Part shown: positions 12,366 to 23,000 of the stretch, piece after piece
Layout: each line of letters begins with the position of its first letter
Position numbering within the stretch: position 1 is the first letter of the stretch
Origin: Wyeomyia smithii
Lineage: Eukaryota; Arthropoda; Insecta; Diptera; Culicidae
DNA length: 64,000 nt
Reading direction: 5' to 3'
Assembly (NCBI RefSeq): GCF_029784165.1
Contig: NC_073696.1
Coordinates: forward strand, 265,824,760 to 265,888,759
Notes under the pieces: generated by a model
What the model was told of the DNA's origin: nothing
The model's input: only the letters and a program-made list of their open reading frames with translations
Databases searched by the model: none
Translations under genes and position numbers: made by a program

Positions 12366-12651
12366 GATATATTCGTATGTAACTCGATTCCTTTTACATT
12401 AACACCATGGGCGCGCTGGCAGGAGTCCAAACCCAATTTTCGACGGTTTTCGTGCAGGAATCGGTCGATAATGCTGCAATGCCACGTTCGATATTCGTAC
12501 GAAGTTCATCAACGGTCGCTAAAGCTTGTTGGCATAGACCATACATTTGACGTAGCGCCACAGGAAAGACTAACGGCGTGAAATCACACGACCGAGGAGA
12601 CAGGGCGGTTATGTAAACCATAAATTGGACGTAGCGCCCTTAACGTTGAGG
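12366..12651 (-). pseudogene. Transposase C-terminal relic (mariner/Tc, DDE type)
   Basis: The minus strand encodes SPRSCDFTPLVFPVALRQ at about 12550-12605, a decayed form of the PRSPDLTPLDFFLWG segment that holds the second catalytic Asp of DDE transposases. ATVDELRTNIERGIAAL and TKTVENWV follow, standard near the C-terminus of this superfamily. After a frame change the text continues RAHGVNVKGIELHT, matching the usual last residues, and ends at the LINE junction near 12365-12380. The HTH and first catalytic residues are absent. No terminal inverted repeat was found. Confidence 0.78.
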
Positions 12652-13250
12652 CAACTGACTCCGAATTTCGGTTGTAAATTCTAATAGTCTCGACTCGCAT
12701 ATCTTTCCGTTATGAAATGACAAACCTTAATGAAGAGAAATGTCAAGAGAGCGAAAAAAACGACGTCGTTTGCTGTCCTTATCGGTCTAATTTTGAAGCG
12801 CTCCTATTAAAAACCCTTTATTTCCATTTTCAACTCGAATGTTAAAATTTTTAAATATAGGAATGAATTTTATTTGGTCTATTTTTCTTGCAACCATTTG
12901 AAAAATATTTCAGTTTACAGTTCCACTTTTCGATTCCTGTCGCAGTTTTTAATGAGCCCCAAGAATAGCACCTAATACATAAAAAAAGAATTAATTCTAT
13001 TACCACAATGGCCGAGAGCACAAAAAATCTTGAATCCACCAAGATGAACGATATTGGTTTGATCAATTCCATTGCATAGGACTGATTTTTCAGCAAACAA
13101 TTTGGTTTATATTACTTAGATAGTAGAGTGTTAAGTGAACCCTTATTTGGAAAAAATGATAATATAGGATATACGAACACTGGGAAAAAATATTCCTTAC
13201 GATTTTGCAAAACTTCACAGGCTATCTCGAATAGCCTCATTTGAAACTTG
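12652..13250. other. No gene; a solo CACTGGGAAAAAAT end
   Basis: AT-rich, no recognised gene. At 13178-13193 the phrase CACTGGGAAAAAATA matches the terminal repeat of the palindromic MITE at 49066-49391. No matching right end lies nearby, so it may be one end of a decayed copy or a coincidence. Confidence 0.4.
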
Positions 13251-13254
13251 GTTC

Positions 13255-13650
13255 TAGTTTCCGTATATTTTGGCCTTTACTGACCTTAACAAGCACTTTT
13301 TAGGTGATTTTGAGCTCAATTTAGGATCGTTTTCTATTTTGGATTTTGCTGGCCCTTAGAAACACATTTACGCCATTCTGAGCTCAATGCAGGATCGTTT
13401 TTAGGAATTTAGAAGTACTTTTGGTTAATCTGAGCTCATTTTGGAATCATTTTCTACTTCCATTTCATTTTCTGTCAGTTTCTACTTTGGCCTTTTCTGA
13501 CCTTTAAAAGCACTTTTAGATAATTCTTGACCTTTTCTGGTTCATAGAAGCATTTTTCGGCGATTTTGAGCTCAATTTAGGATCATATTATATTTTGACC
13601 TGTTCTGGTTTTGAAAGCACTTTTCGGCGATTCTAAGCTCAATTTTTGAT
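13255..13650 (+). repeat. Diverged tandem repeat, GAGCTCAATTTAGGATC unit
   Basis: At least four diverged units of about 80-110 bases, each carrying a CCTTTTCTGGCC-like phrase, AAAGCACTTTT, then GATTTTGAGCTCAATTTAGG and ATCATTTTCTAT. A further unit recurs at 14505-14615 inside the next repeat cluster. There is no coding potential. Confidence 0.75.
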
Positions 13651-13889
13651 AGTTTCATAAACATGCTGTATCGTACTTGTTAAATACAGTTTATATGGAC
13701 TGCCGATTGTTATTTTCTGCTGTTAAAAAATGAAATAATTCAAGTTCATTGTATTTTGTTTTATTTTACTAATTTTAAATTCCAATGACTTGATCGATAA
13801 GCGAAATTTCTTCTAAAACTATGATATAATAATTAGCATACATTTTTGGTGGTAAACTGGCGAGAAGAATTCAACCAAACTTGGACAGA

Positions 13890-14440
13890 TGATAAATGAA
13901 ACATGATGAAACAATTCTAGATATGTTTTTGAACAGCACGCTGCATGTTTCGCTTGCTGCTAGAAGATGCACTACTGATTGTTGACGTTATGATTATTTT
14001 TAAGAATACACGGTTAATTTCTGCTTTGTAAACGTTATGCTAACTATACTGCCCACTCGCAATGCAACAGAAAATGTTTTGCGAAAGGGGGTTTTTCTTG
14101 CGGGACGATGGTTTTAATAAATGAATGAGTCCAGCCTATGTGACTGTGAAAAAAAATTATTCAATTTTGTCAACCTGTCAATTCTGTCAATCCTGTCAAA
14201 TCTGTCAATCTGGTAATTCTGTCAATCTGTCAATCAGTCAATTGTGTCAAATCTGTCAATACTGTCAATCCTATGCTATGTTATTACTTCACGTCATTGT
14301 TTGCATGCTGTTGAAGGTTTACCAAAAGGTCCTTTCAAATGCACATAATCCTGCTGCAAATGACGGGTTTTGAAAATCGATGTTTTGGTCGATAGCTGAA
14401 ATGTTCAACACATTTGGGCTATAATAATTGTCATGTCTTT
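13890..14440 (+). repeat. TTCTTGCGGGACGAT/TCTGTCAAT family, copy B
   Basis: Parts in order: GATGCACTACTGATTGTTGAC (about 13963), TACTGCCCACTCGCAATGC, the core TTTTTCTTGCGGGACGATGG (14092-14111), the TCTGTCAAT minisatellite (about 14164-14272), then TGCACATAATCCTGCTGC (about 14340) and a conserved end near CACATTTGGGCTATAATAAT (about 14410). The same order recurs in copies C, D (partly) and E, so the repeat unit is about 500-600 bp long. Confidence 0.75.
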
Positions 14441-14459
14441 TAATAAAATATTTTTTGAT

Positions 14460-14615
14460 CTGGAATAGCCTAATTTGAAACTTGGTTCTAGTTCCCTCAT
14501 CATTTTCTATTTTTGCCTTTTCTGGCCTTAAAAAGCACTTTTTAAGGTGATTTTGAGCTCAATTTGGGATAATTTTCTATTCTGGATTTTGCTGGCCCTT
14601 AGAAGCACTTTTAAG
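14460..14615 (+). repeat. Further unit of the GAGCTCAATTT tandem repeat
   Basis: Carries the phrase TTGAAACTTGGTTCTAG and TTTTGAGCTCAATTTGGGAT, closely matching 13240-13330. It links the two repeat types: they alternate, so the 13.2-15.8 kb region may be a segmental tandem duplication of a composite unit. Confidence 0.7.
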
Positions 14616-14639
14616 CTGTAAGAGCAATTCAACCGTGCT

Positions 14640-15240
14640 TGTCAAAATTCAAAACAAAAGCAGCGCGCTGAAGACTCACTACGGATTGTTGACTCTGTAG
14701 AGTTTTTTTTAGAGGGAGCAATACGATCTACGACGGAAAATTGCATACACTTCTAGTTTCTACTTTGCAATGTAGTGCTCAATGTGTTGCCCATTTGTGC
14801 CGTATTGCACATTGCTGCAGACAAATGTTTCGCAAAAAGAAGTTTTTCTTGCGGGACGATGATTTTAATAAAGAATTCACGATTCCTGCTAATGTGACCG
14901 TGAGAAATAAGAGTAGTTCAATTCTGTGAGTCTGTTAATTCTGCCAAATTGTCAATGCTATCAATCTGTCAATTCTATCAACCTGTTAATTCTGTACTAT
15001 CACTTCAAGTCTTTTTTTCACGCTGTTGTCAAATTGCTTCACGTCTTTTTTCCGCGCTTGTCAAACCTAGTCAAGCACTCACTTCACTTCTTTTGTTGCA
15101 CGCTGTTGAAAATATAACGAAATGTCTTTTTGAATACACATAATCCTACTTCTTATAGCCGAATTTTGAACACTAATGTCTTGGCCTATAGGTGAAATGT
15201 TCCACAAACTTGCGCTACACTAATTGTTATATCTTTTCTG
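14640..15240 (+). repeat. TTCTTGCGGGACGAT/TCTGTCAAT family, copy C
   Basis: Order as in copy B: ACTCACTACGGATTGTTGAC (about 14672), TGTGTTGCCCATTTGTGCC, the core TTTTTCTTGCGGGACGATG (14843-14862), a short degenerate TCTGTCAAT tract (about 14919-15000), TACACATAATCCTAC and the end phrase CACAAACTTGCGCTACACTAAT near 15205. Confidence 0.72.
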
Positions 15241-15327
15241 TAGTAAATTAGTACAGTTAAATTCAATTTAGTGAACAAATTTTGTATAGTCTCGAACATT
15301 TTCCAAGCGTTATGCTAATTTTCCTAG

Positions 15328-15800
15328 CACAGACATCAAAATGATAGACGAAGCAATTCAAAGCATGTGACATTGGTTTTGAATATCTTAATCAATGAAC
15401 GAAATTTCTCTCAATTCTGTCAATCTGTCAATCTGTCAATTGTGTCATTCTGTCAATTGTATGAATCTGTCAATTCTGTCAATAAAATTGAAAAAAAAAA
15501 ATGGTATTGGTTATGCTATGATTCGAGTCCTGACTGCACTTCAGCCGCACATAAAACGGTTGAACACCTTCACGTCGTTTTGAACCATACGACAATCTTC
15601 TATTACTGGTTGGCATGCTGTTTAAGTTGTAACGATCAAGTCCTTTAAAATGCATGAAATTCTGCTGCAAATGACCGGATTTTGAACATTGATATCTTGG
15701 CCGACAGGTGAAATATTTCACAAACTTGGGCTAAAATAATAGTAATAATCTGCCTTACACAGGCATCAAAATGCTAGACGAGGCGATTCAAAGCATACGA
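15328..15800 (+). repeat. TTCTTGCGGGACGAT/TCTGTCAAT family, copy D (core deleted)
   Basis: The TCTGTCAAT minisatellite (about 15410-15482) and the downstream part (GAAATTCTGCTGCAAATGACC near 15655, CACAAACTTGGGCTAAAATAAT near 15720) are present. The GCGGGACGAT core is missing. A phrase CATCAAAATGATAGACGA occurs at 15334 and again, slightly diverged, at 15764, bracketing this copy. Confidence 0.65.
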
Positions 15801-15812
15801 CTGTTGGCTATC

Positions 15813-16170
15813 AATGCGAACCAATTGGGTCCTTAAGCTATACCAGTTTTTATATATCATCTAAAGAAGCCGCGTTTTCTGAGCAAAACGTGATTTTAAA
15901 AAAATGCTTATCGTTTTCCTTCGTTTTTTAAATGAAGAATAAAAAAACTGCTCGAAAGGTCTTAGATGACGTTCCGCCAATGTATGGTATATGAGAGAAC
16001 TGTCATGTAAGGCATTTCGAGCAGTTTTCTATCCTATATTTAAAAATCGAAGAAAAACGATAAACATTTTTTAAAAATCACGGTTTGCTCAGAAAATTGT
16101 ACTCTTCCAGCTGATATATATATAAATCGGAAAATTGTTTAAAACTTAAGGACCCCATTGGCATCGCATT
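15813..16170. mobile_element. Foldback MITE, about 150 bp arms
   Basis: The arms are inverted copies. Left arm phrases GGGTCCTTAAG, TTTTCTGAGCAAAACGTGAT, GCTTATCGTTTTCCTTCG and AAACTGCTCGAAAGG (15827-15960) return in inverse order and complement on the right (16005-16155). The loop is about 45 bases around 15965-16005. The outer ends are AATGCGA/TCGCATT. No clear target duplication could be fixed and no coding region is present. It is a non-autonomous inverted-repeat element of unknown superfamily. Confidence 0.82.
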
Positions 16171-19100
16171 CGAGCAAACTTTTGGCGAGAATACTTGCTG
16201 ACCCGTACGGTTGTGTGCGACATTTGTAGCAAAGTTTTGTGATACCCTGTGCTCTAGACATGTAATTTTAAATTACGTATTTTACATAAACCGAAAGTTG
16301 GTTTTCGTAGTCTATGTCAAGCCTGCGGTTGAACACTCTCTCAGTGAAATAAAAAACCGTTAAGATTTTTGCAATTACAAAGTTTGGAGCAATATTGTTC
16401 CAGCTTAACTAGTTTTAACGTTTTAATTGAATTTATTCTACCGTTTTAACAATACACAATAATTACCAGTATTTGAACATTTTCACCTCTAGGATTGACT
16501 TGAAAAGTTAGAGTTTTAAATTTAGTTGTCTTTTTATCTCTAAAAAATTACACTATCGCCACAACAGTTAGTTTTTTAGTTAGGTGTATACTCTCAAAAA
16601 CGCGATTATGCAGTTTTGTATGAAAATTTATTCTATTTGTGTGGTAAATAAACAACTGACTTGGTTTCCTTGACACCGGCTCAACAGATAATGGTCAAAT
16701 CTGTCTGAATTTCGACTGAAGACTTAGCTCGAGAAATGTGTTCTAAAATTTATCGTTATACAACTCGACTGGATAGTTTATGATTTATTCCGTTACTGAG
16801 TGCTTATTTAGATCTTAAATTGATTGTGGAACGTTTTCTATCGATGTTTCAGTTCAATTGAAAGTCTTTAAGAGGTTTTTTTGAGGATTGTTATTTAAAA
16901 AAAAATTTGTAGAAAAATTGCTGGAAAATTGTTCTCCGACGCTTTTTCGGAAGCATTCTTATTATGTAATCATAACCTGTGTGATCACAGTATCAGTTAA
17001 AGCATCATAAAAATGTTGTTGTGAAGAGATTTTAACACCATATGATAAGAAGTTTTGCACTCAATAAATACTTCTATCGATTTACTACTCTCTGAAAAAT
17101 ACTTCAATCGATGGTCGTAATTTGACTCACCATAGGACCCAAAAGCTCGATTGAAGTTCTGGTTATGGTTATAGTTATTGGTTTTCTTCATTTCCACACC
17201 CACCCGAGCAGCCTAGGCTCCTATCAAACCCGTTTATCAGCACCAGAAACGCAAATCAGAGCGTACCAAACAACAGCCATTTTCTTGCACGGTTCCGGCT
17301 CTCGGATTGAGCCATAACATCAGTCACGGCCATAGGTCAATTTTCTCCCAGTTTAGGCAGTACTTTCTTCGTTCGCTTATCTTGCAACACGTCGAACGGC
17401 GTCGCGCATAAAATTAGCCCGAAAACCCGTGTGCGTCGTGGGACCATTTAATTGGTGCTCCTTTGAGTGTGGCCGGAAATTTGATTCCGAATTATTCATA
17501 ATAATTGCAGGCTGTGTGTGGGTGGCAGCTTTGTTGGCTCAGGCTGGGGGCTGTGGGGGGAACAATCAAGAACGAACAAATTGGGCTGCTTCTGCGGGTA
17601 CACGGAAACGTGTGGCTTGATTTATCGAGTTGGAAAATGGTTGCACAGCACGGGGCGCATTCGGGAAGCAAAAATCAAATAAACGACGATTCTGAAAATA
17701 CGATCACGATTTTGCTCCGTACACACAAAGTGGGTGCGATAAGCACCGGGCAGAAGAAATCAGCAAGACCAGCCACGGCAGTGCACATAAAAATGATGAG
17801 CGAGAGCGAGAACGAGCGCGGGCAATCAAGAGAAGGAAGAAAAAGCAAAAAAAAGTACGAAAAGCGAACGGTCCAATATCGATGTTGGAGAGGCGTTACC
17901 AATAAACGATACTGCTCCGCCTCACTCTGTTGGCGACGTGCCGAAGGGGGGTGGGGGGACCATCACACCTCTGCTGTGCGGGGCCACGGCTACATACAGT
18001 CACATATTCTTCGAACGGTCCCCACCGGTTTCCCTCAACCCGCTGGAGCATCATCCACCAAAACCGAACTGCTGTGACGAGCGAGCCAAAGCGTATCAAT
18101 ATTTATTGTGTGTACACACATATCTATACAAGCTGGCATTGGCAAGCAAGCGAAGCGGCATGGGCATGGGAGCGAGAGAAAAGAACCTATATGTGTCGAA
18201 ACGACGTTTACCGAAACCATGAACATTAGCGAGAAAATACGGCGCGAGCGAAAGAGACCGAACGACGATGATGATAATCGTACGAAAAAAAAAGGTTGAA
18301 AAAGAACGTAATAAAAAATCACACCTTTTCTTTTTGACTGCATCGCAAAAGTATATCGCAGCAGGCGGCAGCGACAACTACCAAAGCTATCGACGACGAC
18401 GACAACGACGACGACGATGCCAACTACGATGAGGAAAAGCATCAAGTGTGAAAGGAAATGTGAAAGAAAAAAAGCTGCCAAGTACACACTTGGTTCGCAT
18501 ACCCACACAACCATTCACAAATGGGCACGTGGTCGTGCAGTAGCAAGGAAGCGAGCGCGGGGGTCCTGATGGAAAGGATCCAGAGGACAGACACAGGGCT
18601 TACATATTTCATTCCGAGCTTCCCGATAGCCGATTTATATACATCTAACGATCCCTCCCGCGCCCGTTCCCAATCGCAAAATTCAGGAAAGCACTCAATA
18701 GAGCTTGTTCTCCTCCACTGATTGGGACTGGCAACGACGGCTACGACAATGACGACAACAACGACTTCCTCAATCCTGTGCTCTCGCTGATCGGTATCGG
18801 TGTGTTCGGATTTCTTCTGCTGAATCGCAAATCGAGAGACGAACAAACAATAATAGTCCCCTCCTCTCCGCCTCCAGTCCACCCCAGAAAAACCCACAAA
18901 TCCTTATATCGATGACTCTTCCAGCAGCAGCTCCACTGCCAGCACCAATACATAACCATCGGAGAATCGTATCCGATATTGCCTAACTGCTGCTGCTGCT
19001 CCCCAGTTTGCCCCACATTTTACCGACAGCCTATACCGACATTATGGAATCGTTCGATTTCGCTTTCTTTTTCGCCTGACTGTGTGCAAAAATCTCTCGC

Positions 19101-19680
19101 GCCGCACACGGACTCGCGCGCGCCTTCGTTGCATATGCTGTCGACTGCAGGCAAGCAGCACAAACCAGCGGCCAGCCAGGCGCCCGCCCGCCATACATAT
19201 GCAGCCTAGGAGTGACATACCAGCACACAAATCTCCTCTGTCTAACCATCTCGCTCGCTCTCTTCCGTTTCTCGATCGGTGTCCTCTGTTGTTGCGCTTC
19301 ACAGAGAGCGAGAGAAGGTGAGGAAATTATAGAGAAAGAGAGAGAGAGCACCAACCGGCGAGATCGAACACCGTTCGAACGGCGTATTGGTTTCATGTCG
19401 GACTGTTTTTGCGCTCATCGCTCATCGATTTGCACTCAGTTGTTGGCAGCATTGGATTTTGAGTGATTTCTCTCCGCCGCGCGGGCCGTCCGTGGTCCTG
19501 GCGGGTTGCCGAGAAACACGTTGCCTTTCTGCCATGCTCCAGGATGTGGACCTCCGCGCGTTCGCACACACATTGACGATTCCGACTCTGGATGATTTCT
19601 ATTCCGATATCTGCTGCGATTGTGGAAAAGTGGAAAGCTTTTTTTCTTGCTGCTGCTCTGCTTAGTTCCTTTTGTGCTGT
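16171..19680. other. No gene recognised; shift to GC-richer unique DNA near 17.2 kb
   Basis: 16171-17160 is AT-rich with no recognised content. From about 17200 the composition becomes richer in G, C and CpG, with many CGA/GAC and GAGA-type simple runs, such as a GACGAC tract near 18390-18420 and a GA tract near 19335-19350. The longest open frame is 17505-18077 plus (190 codons). It has no recognisable domain, a low-complexity basic middle and no conserved-looking start, so I do not call it. Confidence 0.5.
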
Positions 19681-19689
19681 GAGTGTTCT

Positions 19690-20040
19690 CGAGCTGCTCG
19701 TTTCGCCTGCTGCTGGAGGATGCACTACTGATTGTGGACTCTTTGGAGTATTTTCTTATTCGTTTCGCTTTTTCCTCGAGGAAGCGAAACGACCAGCGAC
19801 GGAACATTGCATGGTGGATGGCTGATCTCACTCCTACGGTGAGCTTCTACTTTGCAACGTAGTGCTAAATGTATTGCGCACTCGTGCAGTGTTTCACTTT
19901 GCAGCAGGCGAGGAAGTTTTTTCTTGCGGGACGACGGTTCTATAGAGGATGATCGTGGGAAAAGGTAAAAAGTAATTGAATTCTGTCAAACTGTCAATCC
20001 TGTCAATTCTGTCAACTCTGTCAAACTGTCAATAAGTAAA
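19690..20040 (+). repeat. TTCTTGCGGGACGAT/TCTGTCAAT family, copy E
   Basis: Starts near CTGCTCGTTTCGCCTGCTGC, then GATGCACTACTGATTGTGGAC (19719-19739), CGTAGTGCTAAATGTATTGC, the core TTTTTTCTTGCGGGACGACG (19917-19936), and TCTGTCAAT-type units at about 19979-20033. It is the only copy lying in the GC-richer unique block, and it preserves the upstream half of the unit best. Confidence 0.75.
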
Positions 20041-23000
20041 ATTTAAGAAGGAAAATGGCTCTAACCATACATCAAGTCATCTAGAAAACCACAACGAAAA
20101 AAGTTGAAAACCCACTAGGCAAGAGCTTTCACCCTTCATCGCTATGCAAATTGTCACATCACTTAGGGCGAGTTACAGACAACGGCCCGAGCAGAAGAAA
20201 AAAAAAATCGCTCGTTATATGCCAAAACTACCTACCTGATGAAACTGTCCGATGACAACGACGACGACGACCGGCAGCGGGAGTCTAGGATAATGACATG
20301 GTGATGACGATAGTCATCATGGAAATGCGACTTTTTCCCGCTGTTGGTGCACACAAAAAACGGCCCAGAGTAGACGGCTGGCCCAAAGTGGCTTTTGATT
20401 CCAGCACTGGACCCCGTTCTACAAAAAAAGAAAAAAAAGTACCACGATGATGCAACCGGAAGCCGACCGGGTTCCGTTCCTGATGGGGTATGGATGTGCG
20501 CCTAGATTAGAAAATCTTGCCTCAGGCTATCGATCGGTTGGCCACCAAAGAAATAGAAACGACAACGACGACGACGGCATCGGTGACGGTGGCAAAAAAA
20601 TAAACCTAGCATCCATTCCCAGGCCCGAAAAGAAGAAGGTGGAGATTTCGGGAAAGCGCATATGTACAAGTGCCGCGCTCGCCCTGGCCGTTTCCGGGCA
20701 TGCATTGGCAACGAGTACATACTCGGTACGGTACACGGGCTACATGGGAAAAGCACGCGAGAACGAGACGGGCGAATCGGATGCTGCTAGCGGATGGGTT
20801 TCGGAATCGAACCTTCACCGTCATCATCGTCGTAGTCGTCGTCGTTGTCGTCGTATGAGACTGCCATATTAGTGTACGGTATTGATTTAGCTGTTGAACG
20901 ACTTTTTCCCATGTATACTTCTGAGAGTTTTCCTACCCTTCTGTTACGAAATGGTGATTGCTGGTGGAGGTTGGAAGAAACAACCACTGCGAGTGGGTGT
21001 GAAGGAGCGCCTTCCTCCCGGTACGTATCCTCCCATCGTTTGTCATCCTATCGAAAATCTGCACACATGAAAGTCAGAAGGAGACGGTCGATGTGAGCGA
21101 GTTATTTGCCTTTCAGTGTGAAAGTGTGCGGAAAAAATCAAACGAGAGCTTTCGAGCGCTAGCATCAGAAAAATATGTACCAGAACGGAAAAACTCTGGA
21201 AGCTGGAAGCTGGGGGTTGTGATAAGGAAATCGAACTTAACGACACTGCTAGCCTGGCTGGATGGAGTGACGGTGACTGAATCGAACGTTCGTTCACGTC
21301 CTTCCCGCACACTGAGAAAGTATACGCTGAGCACAAATCGGGGATACCTTCCCCTCGCCGAAGGGATCGTAAATGTGTATAGAAAATAAAATTTATTCGT
21401 CTCTTCGTTCACGATACGTCGTTCTGATAAGACGACAGTGGCTCCACCCTCATCGATTTCTTTTTATTTCATTTCGCTTTTTTCCTATATTTCCTATACA
21501 TACAGTTTTTTTTTGCCTGCCGTCACTGGCATCGACCCGGGCAGATTGGAGGGCGACGGTGAGGACGAGGGTAGTTTGGGGAGCAATCGGTTGCGCTTTC
21601 ACGGCACGGGAGACAGGACACGGCACACTGGATAGGACAGGAGAGCGTCTTATATAACACTCTCCAATGCTTCTCGGGTGATGGAAAGTGTTCTCCGCGT
21701 GCTGCACATACACGTGCACAAAGAACGCTCCAAAAGAGAAGAGCCATCCATCCATCGAGGCGCTTTTTTCTTTTATTCGTTTTTTTTTCGGGGTGGCAAA
21801 CCCCCCCACCGCACACAACGTACATAACGAACGCCACCCAGCCCAGCGCCAGGAGCAGTAAACGGAAAAGCTTCGAGACTGGAGGAAAAAATTATAGAAA
21901 AATGAGAGATTTTTATCATCGACAAGAAAATGGCAACAGTTCGTGAACCGGGGTGCTGTGGGGGCGGAGGAGGACGGTAGGGCAAGCTCAAGATGACGCT
22001 CGCTGGTTATTCACACTGGGGGCACGAGAGGATGAGGGTCGAGCGGGGCGAACCGATCCCAGGCAAAAGGTAACCATTTTATAAATTTTTTCTTACCCAA
22101 CTCTGTGCGCGCTCGCCTGTCCTCCCGCCACCCGCCCGGGCCTTAGCTAAGCAAAATAAATTGGAAGAAAAAGTAATTTTTCATCCGATTGTCGTGAAAA
22201 ATTGCGGATGTCCTATTCCCGGCTGCGACAATCCGCCATTTTTTTCCCTGCCGCTACCATTTTGACAATCGCGCGCAGTTGATAAAAAGATTGGCGATTT
22301 TCAAAGGTGAAATGAATAGCGAGAGAGAGAGAGAGCGAAAAAAAACCCTGGCAGAACTTCATTTCTAGATGACGGTTTGAACTAGAGGAAGTGGAAGAAA
22401 AAGCAGAAAAAAACGACAGAAATAAAGCACTCAATTTACACCCCTTTTCGTCGCCGCAGAACGATAGATTGGTGTCATAAATTATGGGAGCGGCTCTGCT
22501 ACTCTGTCACCGGCTTTTTTCCGTGGCAAACGCGGTTGCGTTTTACTTTTTTTTTTCATCCACTAGGAAAGTCGAGTAATAGAGTAATAGGAAACCGAAA
22601 TTCCCTCAATCACCGATGCCAGCAGCAAAGCCTGGACCCCATATGGAACTAATTTAGAAGGCACTTTCGAACTGTTCTTTTCTTTCAATTATTTTATGAT
22701 TTACGCAACGACGTTCATTTGAATAGGATTCCATTAGGGAGCGCCATGGAACAAGAGGAGTGAAAAAAAAGGATCCATAATCCTTTCATATTTATCGCTT
22801 CGACTTGTCTTAAAAATTTTCATTGAGAGAACATCAACAGGGGGAAAATAACTGTTTGATTGTTTTCGTTTTTCCTCCAACTGCTCTGGCTTCACTTCAT
22901 TCTTTCATCAATTGCTGCAGTGTCATCCCCCTTGCATTCTCGCTTGCTAGCAAATGACGGCGTGACAGCTGTTGAATCACAGCCGTGCGTCGCCGGTATC

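Noticed and set aside
17505..18077. 190-codon open frame as a gene
   Set aside because: No domain, a low-complexity basic middle, overlapping open frames on both strands, and GC-rich simple sequence that lowers stop frequency.
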